A stretch of 36,947 nucleotides of DNA from Ramlibacter sp. (lineage in GTDB: Bacteria > Pseudomonadota > Gammaproteobacteria > Burkholderiales > Burkholderiaceae_C). Location: contig JACDFR010000041.1 of assembly GCA_013815685.1 (NCBI GenBank), forward strand, positions 1 to 36,947, written 5' to 3'. The notes under the pieces are model-generated. The model was given only the letters and a program-made list of their open reading frames with translations. It had not been told where the DNA came from and made no database searches. The position numbers and the translations under genes are program-made. Positions within the stretch are counted from its first letter, which is position 1; each line of letters opens with the position of its first letter. This document shows, one piece after another, positions 23,606-36,556 of this stretch.

Positions 23606-25147
23606 ATGGCTCCAACTGACTCCAGAAAAAAACCCATGAGCAAGCCCCGCAAGAAAGGCCTCGCACCCAAGGCTGGACTGCAAAAGTGCCTGACGGGCAT
23701 CAAGGGGTTTGACGAAATCACGGAAGGCGGGCTTCCGAGAAACAGAATCACCTTGTTGGCCGGAAGCACCGGCACCGGCAAGACACTGCTTGGCGTTGAT
23801 TTTTTGATCAGCGGCGTGACCCAATATAAAGAACCCGGCGTCTTCATGACATTTGAAGAGAATGAAGATGATTTGTACAAAGACGTGGCTTCGCTGAATA
23901 TGGACCTGCAAGCGCTCGTCGCCGAGAAGAAGATTGTTCTTGATTATGTTTTGCTCGAACGAAGAGATATCCAGGAAGCAGGGGAATTCAACCTTGAAGG
24001 AATCTTTGTTCGACTTGAACATGCCATCGATTCCATCAAGGCGAAGCGCGTCGTGATGGATTCCATCGAATCATTGTTCGCCGGCGTGCACGACACGGGC
24101 ATCCTGCGCCTCGAAATCAAGCGACTCTTTCGTTGGCTGAAGGAAAAGAAAGTCACAACGCTGATCACGGGTGAAGTGCAACCCGACTCGTTCACTCGCC
24201 ATGGCCTGGAAGAATACATTTCCGACTGCATCATCCTGGTGGACAACCGCGTCAGGGATCAGATTGCAACACGGCGCCTTCGTGTCATCAAATATCGCGG
24301 CTCCAACCACGGAGTCAACGAATATCCGTTCGTCATCGACAACGATGGGCTTTCAGTCATCCCCATCACGTCTGCAGGTCTGGACCACCCGGGCTCGGCC
24401 GAACGGGTGTCGACAGGCGTCGCATCACTGGACAAGTTGTTCAAGGGTGGTGGATACACCCGAGGCAGCACCATTCTCGCATCGGGCACCGCGGGCACTG
24501 GCAAGACCAGTCTCGCAGTCGCTTTCGCCGTGGAAACCTGCAAGCGCGGGGAGAAGAGCCTGTTCGTGTCGTATGAAGAGTCACCGGGCCAACTCATCGA
24601 GAATATGAAATCCATCGGTTTCGAGCTCGGGCCGCTCGTCAGGAAGGGGCTGCTGAAAATCGTGGCCACGCGACCGGCGTTTTTTGGCCTGGAGATTCAC
24701 TTGCTTAACTTGAACAAGATGGTCGCCGATTTCCAGCCAAATGCCGTTGTGATCGATCCGCTGACGAGTCTCCTGATGCACGGAAACGATCTTGAAGTGC
24801 AGTCCATGCTCACACGCATGATCGATGCCCTCAAATCCAAGGGCATCACTGGCTTCTTTACCAGCGTGGTCTCTTCGACTGAGCCAAGTGACGCGAGCGG
24901 CGATATCGGCGTCTCGTCATTGATTGATACGTGGGTTGTCGTGAGGGAACTGGAGGAAAACGAGGGGAAACGTCGCACTCGCGGCATCTACGTCGTCAAG
25001 GCGCGCGGCATGGGCCATTCCAGCGATGTGCATAAACTGATATTGAGCAATGACGGGATGCGGCTCGTGCCGATGGACCCCGACGCCACGGCTGGAGACA
25101 AACAGAAAAAGACGATCGGAAAAAGCACCACCAAGCCCAAAAAATAG
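23606..25147 (+). CDS. KaiC-like double-domain ATPase
   Basis: This 513-residue protein has two RecA-fold KaiC domains. CI carries Walker A GSTGTGKT (residues 53-60) and the catalytic Glu pair in FEEN (about 82); CII carries GTAGTGKT (294-301) and YEES (about 322). At the place of the cyanobacterial phospho-sites S431/T432 there are two serines (S437, S438 in VSSLIDT), so phosphorylation may be conserved. The tail is Lys-rich. ATG 23606 has GAGG about eight bases ahead; an earlier ATG at 23555 is less likely. KaiC-like ATPases in non-photosynthetic bacteria act in stress response and signalling. No kaiB or kaiA is nearby; CheB follows after 23 bp. GC content is lower than in core genes. Confidence 0.9.
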   Translation: MAPTDSRKKPMSKPRKKGLAPKAGLQKCLTGIKGFDEITEGGLPRNRITLLAGSTGTGKTLLGVDFLISGVTQYKEPGVFMTFEENEDDLYKDVASLNMDLQALVAEKKIVLDYVLLERRDIQEAGEFNLEGIFVRLEHAIDSIKAKRVVMDSIESLFAGVHDTGILRLEIKRLFRWLKEKKVTTLITGEVQPDSFTRHGLEEYISDCIILVDNRVRDQIATRRLRVIKYRGSNHGVNEYPFVIDNDGLSVIPITSAGLDHPGSAERVSTGVASLDKLFKGGGYTRGSTILASGTAGTGKTSLAVAFAVETCKRGEKSLFVSYEESPGQLIENMKSIGFELGPLVRKGLLKIVATRPAFFGLEIHLLNLNKMVADFQPNAVVIDPLTSLLMHGNDLEVQSMLTRMIDALKSKGITGFFTSVVSSTEPSDASGDIGVSSLIDTWVVVRELEENEGKRRTRGIYVVKARGMGHSSDVHKLILSNDGMRLVPMDPDATAGDKQKKTIGKSTTKPKK

Positions 25148-25170
25148 CAAGTCTTTCAGGAACCCCGACA

Positions 25171-25779
25171 GTGCTCCCGCGCCCCCCCCCCGCGAACATG
25201 AAAAAGTCGATTCCGACGTGCATAGTAGGCATTGGTGGCTCCGCAGGCGCCCTGAATGCCTACAAGGCGCTATTGGACTATTTGCCAGCCGATACAGGCA
25301 TGGCATTCGTGATCATTTCGCATCTCTCTCCAGACGCTCACAGCCAGCTGGCTCAAATTCTGGAACGCCATACGAAGATGCAGTCGTTGCTGGCATCGGC
25401 TGCCATGCCTATCAGCGCCAACCATGTTTATGTGATACCCGCAGGCGCCGACCTGGAGGTTGAAAAATACAAGTTCAAGGTCACTTTTCCTCGGCGCCGA
25501 CGCAACGCGCAAGTCGATGTGTTCTTCGCTTCGATCGCGGAAGCTTTCGGCGACCGGGCGATCGGGGTTGTCCTGTCTGGTTACAACGGGGACGGCACCG
25601 CAGGTTGCAAGCACATCAAGGAAAAGGGCGGCATCACTTTTGCGCAGGATGAATCCGCACAGGTTGATTCCATGTCTGTGAATGCGCAGGCGTCAGGCTA
25701 TGTGGATTTCGTTTTGCCGCCGGACAGGATTTCTGAGGCGCTGACCGAGATTGGAGCGCGCTTCGCTCGCCGCGTTTGA
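25171..25779 (+). CDS. Stand-alone CheB-type methylesterase with C10 tract at its start
   Basis: This single-domain CheB catalytic protein has 202 residues from GTG 25171 or 193 from ATG 25198. The triad is complete: Ser24 in GGSAG, His51 in ISHLS and Asp141 in GYNGDGT (GTG numbering). There is no receiver domain, so the esterase is not controlled by its own phosphorylation. GTG 25171 has AGGAA eight bases ahead, whereas ATG 25198 has only C bases ahead. Ten C (25182-25191) fall inside the first codons if GTG is used, so slippage would shift the frame. CheB enzymes remove methyl groups from chemoreceptor glutamates; no receptor is encoded here. It is probably in one operon with the KaiC-like gene. 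Confidence 0.88.
   Translation: MLPRPPPANMKKSIPTCIVGIGGSAGALNAYKALLDYLPADTGMAFVIISHLSPDAHSQLAQILERHTKMQSLLASAAMPISANHVYVIPAGADLEVEKYKFKVTFPRRRRNAQVDVFFASIAEAFGDRAIGVVLSGYNGDGTAGCKHIKEKGGITFAQDESAQVDSMSVNAQASGYVDFVLPPDRISEALTEIGARFARRV
25182..25191 (+). repeat. C10 homopolymer at the CheB start
   Basis: Ten consecutive C lie between the SD/GTG at 25158-25173 and ATG 25198. With ten C the GTG and ATG are in the same frame; gain or loss of one C breaks this. Such tracts are hot spots for slipped-strand change, as known in Bordetella and Neisseria. Confidence 0.8.
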
Positions 25780-25804
25780 GCCGGAAAGGAGTGCCGGAAT
25801 CTGG

Positions 25805-26796
25805 TCATTCGACCGGCTCGGGCATCCGCTCGACCAGGCGTTGCAGCGCATCGACCTGGCTTGCCAGTTGGCGCTCCTGCGTTTGCAGACGGTCCGCCGC
25901 GGTCACGTCCCCGTCCTGGCGCTGCAGCGCTTCCATCCGGCGCAATATCAGCCGCCGCTCCTGCAGCGCCCGAATCGCGCCCCACAGTGCCGCTTCGGTC
26001 CCCTCGGCCTGCGCGTGCTGCAGCGTCCTGATCGTGAACGCGTGCCCGGTATGGCAGAGGTAGCGCACCGGTTGCGAGTCAGCCACTTCCCATAGCCCGC
26101 CCTTGCAGTCGGGACAGACAAAGGCCGACGGCTTGGCAATCGCTTCAAGGTGTTCCATCGGGTCTCCTCGCGACAGGGTGAGCTCGTGTTCGTGCACGAG
26201 GCGTTCAACGCGGGCCGGCGCCGCGGGCGCGTCTTTCGGATCGATCAGCGACACCAAAAGGCCGGCCATCTGCGCGAGCGGCACACAGTGGTCCACCCGC
26301 ACGTATTTCAGGGCACTGGCCGGCATGCTCGGCTCCACCGCGTCCTCGGGCGTCTGCACAACGGCGATGCCCCCGCATTCCTTGATCGCCTGCAGCCCCG
26401 CCGTGCCGTCGTCGAGCCTGCCGGTCAGCACCACGCCCACGACCATCGGCCCGCTCTCGAGGGCGGCCGAGCGAAACAGCGGGTCGATGGCCGGCCGGCT
26501 GTGGTGTTCCTTCGGCCCGCGCGTGAGCCGCAGCCGGGCGCCGTCGACCAGCAGATGATGGTCCGGCGGCGCCACATGGATATGCCCGGCCCGGACGGGC
26601 TCGCCGTCGATTGCGTGCGACGCCTTCAACGGCCCGCGCGCCGACAGCAGTTCGGGCAGGATGCTCGGGTGATTTCCGACGTGCAGCACCATCAGCACTG
26701 CCGCCGGAAAATCCGCCGGCAGCGCCGAAACCAGCGTCTGCAGCGCCTCCACGCCGCCCAGCGAAGCGCCGATCACCACAGTGGGGGTCTTCTTTT

Positions 26797-26800
<4 letters not shown>
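25805..26800 (-). CDS. CheB-type methylesterase with C-terminal Cys/His-rich domain
   Basis: This protein of 331 residues has a CheB catalytic domain in its first 190 residues (GASLGGVEAL with Ser, VLHVGNHPS with His, LTGRLDDGTAG with Asp) but no receiver domain. After a linker there is a putative zinc-binding unit, CPDC then a WEV strand then CHTGHAF, and a C-terminal Gln/Arg/Leu-rich helix that looks like a coiled coil. This layout is known in CheB homologues outside chemotaxis operons; the role is not established. ATG 26800 overlaps the stop of the CheB-CheR-kinase gene as ATGA, so the two are coupled. It converges with the other CheB, 25 bp away. Confidence 0.88.
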
Positions 26801-30882
<4,082 letters not shown>

Positions 30883-31014
30883 CAGCGACAAGGTAGGCGC
30901 GGCGGGCGCCGGGGAGCGGTCGATTGGCGGGGGGGCTCCCAAGGCAGTTCCTTGCGCCCAAAGGGCGCGGGACAAGTGTACAGCGGGGACATGGCGCTGT
31001 CGCCTGTTGCTAGT

Positions 31015-31647
31015 TTAGGGGTCGGGGAGGGGTGTGGCAGGTGCCGGGCCTTGGGCCTGGCTTGAGCGCTTGGCGCAGATTGGCGCCAGGATTGCTTTGG
31101 ACGCGTCCGGTGACCAAGGCGTACCGAACACTTGGCTGCTGGTGTCGATGGCTCTGCGGGCCGTTTCATGCACTCCACGGGCCTCTATCCGGCGGGCCAC
31201 GTCCAGCAGCAGCAGTGGAGTAATGTCCGTAATCGGCAATCTGCCAATGCGGGGGAACACATCCATCTCAAGCCTACGGATGACCTTTTCCGCGTGCTTG
31301 GGCGCCCATTCGCCTTTGTGAACATCGAACCACTCGCGCGCGATGGCCTCGAAGGTGTTCTCGCGGGATACACGCTGCGCGAGCTTCGTCATCCGCTTGG
31401 CCGCGTTGGGGTCGACTCCGTTGCGACGCTGCTCACGGGCCTGGGCGTGGCGCGCTCGCGCCTCGGCCAGGCCGACCTCGGGGAAGGTCCCGTAACTGAC
31501 GATGGTTTCACGGGGGGTGCGAATGCGCCATTGCCAGTACATGCCGCCTTTGGGCGTCACGTTCAGATACAGCCCTTGGCCATCGGTGTGTTTTCCGGGA
31601 TTTGGGGATTTTGCGAGAGCTTGAAGTTGCAGATTGTTGAGCGCCAT
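31015..31647 (-). pseudogene. Tyrosine integrase (DUF4102 arm domain), frameshifted and truncated
   Basis: The gene starts at ATG 31647 behind AGGAGG. The first 175 or so residues match island integrases: arm domain MALNNLQLQALAKSPNPGKH, then DGQGLYLNVTPKGG, then the core-binding domain with RRIEARGVHETARRAIDT. After SQVF (near 31126) the frame is lost by one base. In the other frame the expected sequence continues as YALVTGRVQSNPGANLRQAL, and then homology ends near 31050. The whole catalytic domain (R-H-R-Y) is missing; about half of a 400-residue protein is left. It is transcribed away from the right att site, as usual for such elements. Confidence 0.9.
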
Positions 31648-31715
31648 TGAACCTCCTGGGGTGTTAAGCCCACGGGTAAAGAGTGCGGTAAATTGGCTAC
31701 ATGAGCGCAACCGGG

Positions 31716-31734
31716 AGTGCACAGAATGTGCACT
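31716..31734. promoter_or_regulatory. 19-bp palindrome between integrase and attR
   Basis: AGTGCACA (31716-31723) and TGTGCACT (31727-31734) are perfect inverted halves around GAA. It lies 68 bp ahead of the integrase ATG and is a fair candidate for a regulator-binding site of the integrase promoter. Confidence 0.4.
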
Positions 31735-31755
31735 GGCGCGGGCCAGCGGCGATCT

Positions 31756-31780
31756 TTCGAGTCCAATCGCGCCTACCAAT
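31756..31780 (+). repeat. attR: right copy of the 25-bp direct repeat
   Basis: This is an exact copy of the tRNA-Val 3' end plus two bases (see 22354-22378) without the rest of a tRNA. It marks the old junction between tRNA-Val and the phaR leader. Confidence 0.9.
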
Positions 31781-31840
31781 CATTGCCCGCAAGATCCAAC
31801 CCTAGGGGTAAACCTCGGGGTTTTGCCGAGGGCGTCTCCC

Positions 31841-31860
31841 TAGAATGTGTTGCAGCGCAA
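31841..31860 (+). promoter_or_regulatory. Candidate phaR promoter and operator
   Basis: TAGAAT (31841-31846) fits a -10 box and is followed by the inverted repeat TTGC-AGC-GCAA (31850-31860), which would lie on the transcription start. PhaR repressors bind TGC/GCA palindromes and often control their own gene. No good -35 box is seen. Confidence 0.4.
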
Positions 31861-31900
31861 TACAACGGCCGCCGCGGCGTCCGTGCCAGGAGCAAGCCGA

Positions 31901-32434
31901 GTGCAAAGCAAGAAAGCCAACGGCGTCAAGCCGGCACAGCGGGTGATCAAGAAGTACCCCAACCGCCGGCTCTACGACACCGATTCATCCACCTACATTA
32001 CGTTGACCGATGTCAAGCAGCTGGTGATGGACAGCGAATCGTTCATCGTTCGTGACGCCAAGACCAGCGAAGACCTCACCCGCACCATCCTGCTGCAGAT
32101 CATCCTCGAGGAAGAAGCGGGGGGAGCGCCGATGTTCAGCGAGGCGGCGCTGGCCAACCTGATCCGCATCTACGGACACGCGTCCCAGTCCTTCATGGGC
32201 AGCTACCTCGAAAAGAACGTGCAGGCTTTCACCGACATCCAGGCCAAGCTCACCGAGCAGTCCAAGACGCTGACGCCCGAGATGTGGGCGCAATTCATGA
32301 AAATGCAGAACCCCGTGATGCAGGGAGTGATGGGCAACTACGTCGAGCAGTCCAAGACCATGTTCGACAAGATGCAGGAGCAGATGGCCAAGCAGACCGA
32401 GCAGATGCTGGGCGCGTTCGGTATCAAGCGATAG
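31901..32434 (+). CDS. phaR: Polyhydroxyalkanoate synthesis repressor PhaR
   Basis: This 177-residue protein begins with the highly conserved PhaR DNA-binding motif VIKKYPNRRLYDTDSSTYITL followed by the PHB-accumulation regulatory domain (LLQIILEEE). The C-terminal part is Met/Gln-rich and helical (MWAQFMKMQNPVMQGVMG). PhaR senses PHB polymer and represses phasin and synthesis genes. GTG 31901 is chosen because AGGAG lies eight bases ahead; the TTG at 31847 is an in-frame alternative. Before the island arrived the gene stood about 120 bp after tRNA-Val. bdhA in the same window belongs to the same metabolism. Confidence 0.95.
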   Translation: MQSKKANGVKPAQRVIKKYPNRRLYDTDSSTYITLTDVKQLVMDSESFIVRDAKTSEDLTRTILLQIILEEEAGGAPMFSEAALANLIRIYGHASQSFMGSYLEKNVQAFTDIQAKLTEQSKTLTPEMWAQFMKMQNPVMQGVMGNYVEQSKTMFDKMQEQMAKQTEQMLGAFGIKR

Positions 32435-32503
32435 CGCCGCCGTAGGTTCGCTCCTACAGCGTTTGGGGCGGCCTGCTCCTATAGTGGCCGGGAGCATAAC
32501 CTC

Positions 32504-34933
32504 ATGCGTGACGCCGACGATCGCACAGCCCAACTCCTCTCCGACTTCTTCGACAAGGCGGCGATAGGCCTGCATTGGGTGGGGCCGGACGGCATCGTCT
32601 TGCGGGTGAACCGGACCGAGCTCGATTTGCTCGGTTATGCGGAGCACGAGTACGTCGGGCATCACATCTCCGAGTTCCATGCCGACGAGGGCGCCATCCA
32701 GGACGTTCTGGCGCGCCTGACGTCAGGCGAGACGCTGCACAACTACGAGGCGCGCTTGCGGTGCAAGGACGGCTCCATCAAGCATGTGCTGATCTCGTCG
32801 AACGTGCTTCGCGAGAACGGCAAGTTCGTGCACACGCGCTGCTTCACCCGGGACGTCTCGGCGCTGAAGGAGACGCAGCGGGCGCTCGCCGAGTCGGAGC
32901 GCCGCAAAAGCGCCATCCTGGCGGCGTCGCTGGACGCCATCATCACGATGGATCACCAGGGGCGCTTGCAGGACTTCAACCCCGCCGCAGAGCGCATTTT
33001 TGGCTATACGCGCGATGCGGCGCTCGGCAAGCCGCTGGCCGACGTCATGATCCCACCGAGGTTGCGCGAACAGCACCGGAACGGCTTGCGGCGCTACCTG
33101 GCCACCGGCGAGGGACCGGTGCTGGACCGCCGCATCGAGGTGCAAGCCATGCACGCCCACGGCCACGAATTCCCTGCCGAACTGTCGATCAGCCGGGTTA
33201 ACGGCATCGAGCCTCCACTGTTCACGGCGACCGTGCGAAACATCAGCGAGCGCAAGAAATCGGAAGAGGAACTTCACCGCAGCAGTCAATTGCTGCGTGG
33301 CACCTTCGAGCAGGCAGCTGTGGGCATCGCCATTTGCGCGCTGGATGGCCATTTGGTGCAGACGAACCTGAAGTTCCGCGAGATCATGGGCTACAGCGCC
33401 GAGGAGCTCGCGCTACGGACTTTCCTGGACGTCACGCACCACGACGACCAGGAGCTCACGGCGGCCAACGTCAGGCAGCTGCTGGCGGGCGAAATCCCGC
33501 ACTACGCGATGGAGAAGCGCTACATCCGCAAGGACGGCGTGCCGATCTGGAGCCTGACGACGGTGACCTTGATGCGAGCCGACAGCGGCCAGTCTGTGCG
33601 CTTCATCGGCGTCATCGAGGAGATCACCGAGCGCAAGAAAACGCAGCAGGCCCTGCAACGCAGCGAGCAGATGCTGCGCGATGCGCTGGAGGACAGGCGC
33701 ATCTTGCTGGAAAGCGAACGCGCGGCCCGCAGTGCCGCGGAGCGTCTGAGCGAAATGAAGGACGAATTCCTGGCAACGCTGTCTCACGAGCTGAGAACGC
33801 CGCTGTCGGCGATCCTCGGTTGGGCGCACATCCTTCGACGCGGTCCGGGCAGGCCGGAAGACCTGGCCAAGGGCCTGGACGTGATCGAGCGCAACTCCCG
33901 CATCCAGACCCAATTGATCGACGAATTGCTGGACACGAGCCGCATCACGTCGGGCAAGGTGAGGCTGGACATTCAGCCGTTGGATCCCACATCCTTCGTG
34001 CTCTCGGCCATCGAGACGGTGCGGCCGGCGGCCGACGCCAAGCGAATCCGGATCGATCCCGTGCTGGACGCCGAAACCGGCGCGATCCCGGGCGACGCCG
34101 GGCGGCTGCAGCAGGTCGTCTGGAATCTCCTGTCCAACGCCATCAAGTTCACACCCCCCGGCGGTACCGTGCAAGTGCGGCTGCAGCGGTTGCCGGGAGG
34201 CATTGAGGTCACGGTGCACGACAACGGCGCGGGAATCTCACCCGATTTCCTGCCCCACGTCTTCGAGCGCTTCCGGCAAGCCGACGCATCCACCACCCGG
34301 CGCCATGGGGGCCTGGGCCTGGGATTGGCGATCGTGCGCAGCCTCGTTGAGCAGCATGGGGGCAGTGTGCAAGCCGCCAGCGCGGGGGAGGGCCAGGGCG
34401 CGACCTTCACGGTACGGCTGCCATCCAGCTTGCCGGCCCGCCCGATGGAGTCCCGCGTGGAGCACGTGTCCGGCGCGCCGCGGGAGGCGGATGTGGTCGC
34501 CCGCGACTTCCGCACTGCGGACCTGGCCGGCCTGGTGGTGCTGGTCGTCGATGACGAAGCCGACGCCCGCAACCTGCTGGAGCGGGTCCTGACGGAATGC
34601 GACGCAGCTGTCCTGCCGGCCGCGAGTGCAGCCGTGGCCCTGCGTTACCTGGACACGCGCCGGGCCGACATTCTGGTGAGCGACATCGGCATGCCCGATG
34701 TCGACGGCTATGCCTTGATCCGCCGGATCCGCGCGCTCGCGCCTGAGCGCGGGGGCGCCATCCCCGCCATCGCGCTGACTGCCTTCGCGCGCCCCGAAGA
34801 CCGCGAGCGGGCGTTGCAAGCCGGATTCCAGGAACACATGGCCAAACCCGTGGAGCCTTCGGAACTGGTCTCCCGCATCGCCGAGCTGGCCCGCGGACGG
34901 GCTCTGGATGCCTTGCCGGGGCGCCAGTCGTAG
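32504..34933 (+). CDS. PAS-PAS-PAS hybrid histidine kinase with C-terminal receiver
   Basis: This cytoplasmic protein of 809 residues has three PAS domains (about 10-130, 140-255 and 265-385), each ending in a PAC-like strand such as [22 protein letters not shown] and [11 protein letters not shown]. HisKA follows with [13 protein letters not shown] (His 428), HATPase with [15 protein letters not shown] and GLGLGLAIV, and a receiver with [12 protein letters not shown] (Asp 727). The signal is unknown; there is no membrane segment. It sits between phaR and rimO, which I recall as neighbours in related genomes, so it may be a later insertion. Its kinase and receiver resemble those of the island fusion protein. 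No separate DNA-binding regulator is nearby. Confidence 0.93.
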   Translation: MRDADDRTAQLLSDFFDKAAIGLHWVGPDGIVLRVNRTELDLLGYAEHEYVGHHISEFHADEGAIQDVLARLTSGETLHNYEARLRCKDGSIKHVLISSNVLRENGKFVHTRCFTRDVSALKETQRALAESERRKSAILAASLDAIITMDHQGRLQDFNPAAERIFGYTRDAALGKPLADVMIPPRLREQHRNGLRRYLATGEGPVLDRRIEVQAMHAHGHEFPAELSISRVNGIEPPLFTATVRNISERKKSEEELHRSSQLLRGTFEQAAVGIAICALDGHLVQTNLKFREIMGYSAEELALRTFLDVTHHDDQELTAANVRQLLAGEIPHYAMEKRYIRKDGVPIWSLTTVTLMRADSGQSVRFIGVIEEITERKKTQQALQRSEQMLRDALEDRRILLESERAARSAAERLSEMKDEFLATLSHELRTPLSAILGWAHILRRGPGRPEDLAKGLDVIERNSRIQTQLIDELLDTSRITSGKVRLDIQPLDPTSFVLSAIETVRPAADAKRIRIDPVLDAETGAIPGDAGRLQQVVWNLLSNAIKFTPPGGTVQVRLQRLPGGIEVTVHDNGAGISPDFLPHVFERFRQADASTTRRHGGLGLGLAIVRSLVEQHGGSVQAASAGEGQGATFTVRLPSSLPARPMESRVEHVSGAPREADVVARDFRTADLAGLVVLVVDDEADARNLLERVLTECDAAVLPAASAAVALRYLDTRRADILVSDIGMPDVDGYALIRRIRALAPERGGAIPAIALTAFARPEDRERALQAGFQEHMAKPVEPSELVSRIAELARGRALDALPGRQS

Positions 34934-34953
34934 CGGTCTGGGACAATACGGGG

Positions 34954-36360
34954 ATGAGCGAAGTCCTCTCCCCCGAAAACAAGATCCCCAAAGTCGGGTT
35001 CGTCAGCCTGGGCTGCCCCAAGGCCCTGACGGATTCCGAACTTATCCTCACACAGCTGAGCGCCGAGGGCTACCAGACCTCCAAGACCTTCGAAGGCGCC
35101 GACCTGGTCATCGTCAACACCTGCGGTTTCATCGACGATGCCGTGCGGGAAAGCCTGGACACCATCGGCGAGGCGCTGGCCGAAAACGGCAAGGTGATCG
35201 TCACCGGCTGCCTGGGCGCCAAAGCCGGCGAGGGCGGCGGCAACCTGGTGCGCCAGATGCACCCGTCGGTGCTGGCCGTGACCGGCCCGCATGCGACGCA
35301 AGAGGTGATGGACGCGGTTCATGCCAATCTGCCCAAGCCGCACGATCCTTTCGTCGACCTCGTTCCCAACCCGCAGGCGGGTTCTTTCGGCGTTGCCGGG
35401 ATCAAGCTGACGCCACGGCATTACGCCTACCTGAAGATCAGTGAGGGCTGCAATCACCGCTGCACTTTCTGCATCATCCCGTCGATGCGCGGTGACCTGG
35501 TGAGCCGGCCGATCGGCGATGTGTTGAAAGAAGCGCGGGCTTTGTTCGAAGGCGGCGTCAAGGAATTGCTCGTGATCAGCCAGGACACGTCAGCGTACGG
35601 AGTTGATGTGAAGTACCGAACGGGCTTCTTCGACGGCAAGCCGATCAGGACGCGCATGCTGGAACTGGTGCAAGCGCTCGGCGACATGGCCGAGCCTCAT
35701 GGGGCCTGGGTACGGCTGCACTACGTGTATCCGTATCCGTCGGTCGATGAGGTGATCCCGCTGATGGCGACCGGTAAGGTATTGCCCTACCTCGACGTGC
35801 CATTCCAGCACAGCCACCCCGATGTGCTCAAGCGCATGAAGCGGCCGGCCAGCGGCGAGAAGAACCTGGAGCGCATCCAGCGCTGGCGCGAGGCCTCTCC
35901 GGAGATCGTCATTCGCAGCACCTTCATCGCCGGTTTCCCTGGTGAGACTGAACAGGAGTTCGATCACCTGTTGCAGTTCATGCGCGAAGCGCGCATCGAC
36001 CGCGCCGGCTGCTTCGCATACAGCCCGGTCGAGGGCGCGGCGGCCAACGACATCCCGGGCATGTTGCCGCGGGAAGTGCGCGAGGAGCGCCGGGCGCGAT
36101 TCATGGCGGTGGCGGAGGAAGTATCCGCCGCGAAGTTGCGCGAGCGCGTGGGCGCGAACATGCAGGTGCTGGTGGATTCAGCGCCGGCGCTCGGCCGCAA
36201 GGGCGGGGTCGGCCGTTCTTACGCCGACGCGCCGGAGATCGACGGCACCGTGCAGTTGCTCCCGCCGGAGAAGCTGAGCAAGCAGTTGCGGGTGGGGGAG
36301 TTCACCCGCGCGCGTATCGTCGCAACCGAGGGGCACGACCTCGTGGCCGTCCCGGTTTGA
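34954..36360 (+). CDS. rimO: Ribosomal protein S12 methylthiotransferase
   Basis: This radical-SAM enzyme of 468 residues adds a methylthio group to Asp88/89 of ribosomal protein S12. The UPF0004 domain has its three Cys (C21, C57 and C86), which hold one iron-sulfur cluster. The radical-SAM motif is CNHRCTFC (C166, C170, C173). The TRAM domain ends the chain. The RimO-specific QDTSAYG and VYPYP stretches are present, separating it from MiaB. It begins 20 bp after the kinase gene and is followed by a terminator shared with tRNA-Leu. Confidence 0.96.
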   Translation: MSEVLSPENKIPKVGFVSLGCPKALTDSELILTQLSAEGYQTSKTFEGADLVIVNTCGFIDDAVRESLDTIGEALAENGKVIVTGCLGAKAGEGGGNLVRQMHPSVLAVTGPHATQEVMDAVHANLPKPHDPFVDLVPNPQAGSFGVAGIKLTPRHYAYLKISEGCNHRCTFCIIPSMRGDLVSRPIGDVLKEARALFEGGVKELLVISQDTSAYGVDVKYRTGFFDGKPIRTRMLELVQALGDMAEPHGAWVRLHYVYPYPSVDEVIPLMATGKVLPYLDVPFQHSHPDVLKRMKRPASGEKNLERIQRWREASPEIVIRSTFIAGFPGETEQEFDHLLQFMREARIDRAGCFAYSPVEGAAANDIPGMLPREVREERRARFMAVAEEVSAAKLRERVGANMQVLVDSAPALGRKGGVGRSYADAPEIDGTVQLLPPEKLSKQLRVGEFTRARIVATEGHDLVAVPV

Positions 36361-36377
36361 CGCATTTCAGAAACAAC

Positions 36378-36409
36378 AAAGCCGGTCAACTTTGCGTTTA
36401 ACCGGCTTT
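36378..36409. terminator. Bidirectional terminator between rimO and tRNA-Leu
   Basis: AAAGCCGGT (36378-36386) pairs with ACCGGCTTT (36401-36409) around a 14-base loop. A-tract on the left and T-tract on the right let it end rimO on the plus strand and tRNA-Leu on the minus strand. Confidence 0.85.
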
Positions 36410-36414
36410 ATGAT

Positions 36415-36499
<85 letters not shown>

Positions 36500-36556
36500 C
36501 AACGGTCCGCAGGTAGCGGGCCGTTTTGTGTATTCAGGAAAGAGAAGGATTCTACC

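Noticed and set aside
23606..25147. A full Kai circadian clock
   Set aside because: Only a KaiC-like protein is present; no KaiA or KaiB frame lies within the island.
30929..30935. G7 run upstream of the fusion-protein start as a second slippage switch
   Set aside because: It lies outside the gene if ATG 30882 is the start, and the upstream TTG start has no ribosome-binding site; seven bases are also too few to stand out in this GC-rich DNA.
31813..31831. Hairpin CCTCGG/CCGAGG as a terminator upstream of phaR
   Set aside because: It has only six pairs and no T-run after it; it may be part of the old tRNA-Val downstream region, but termination is not supported.
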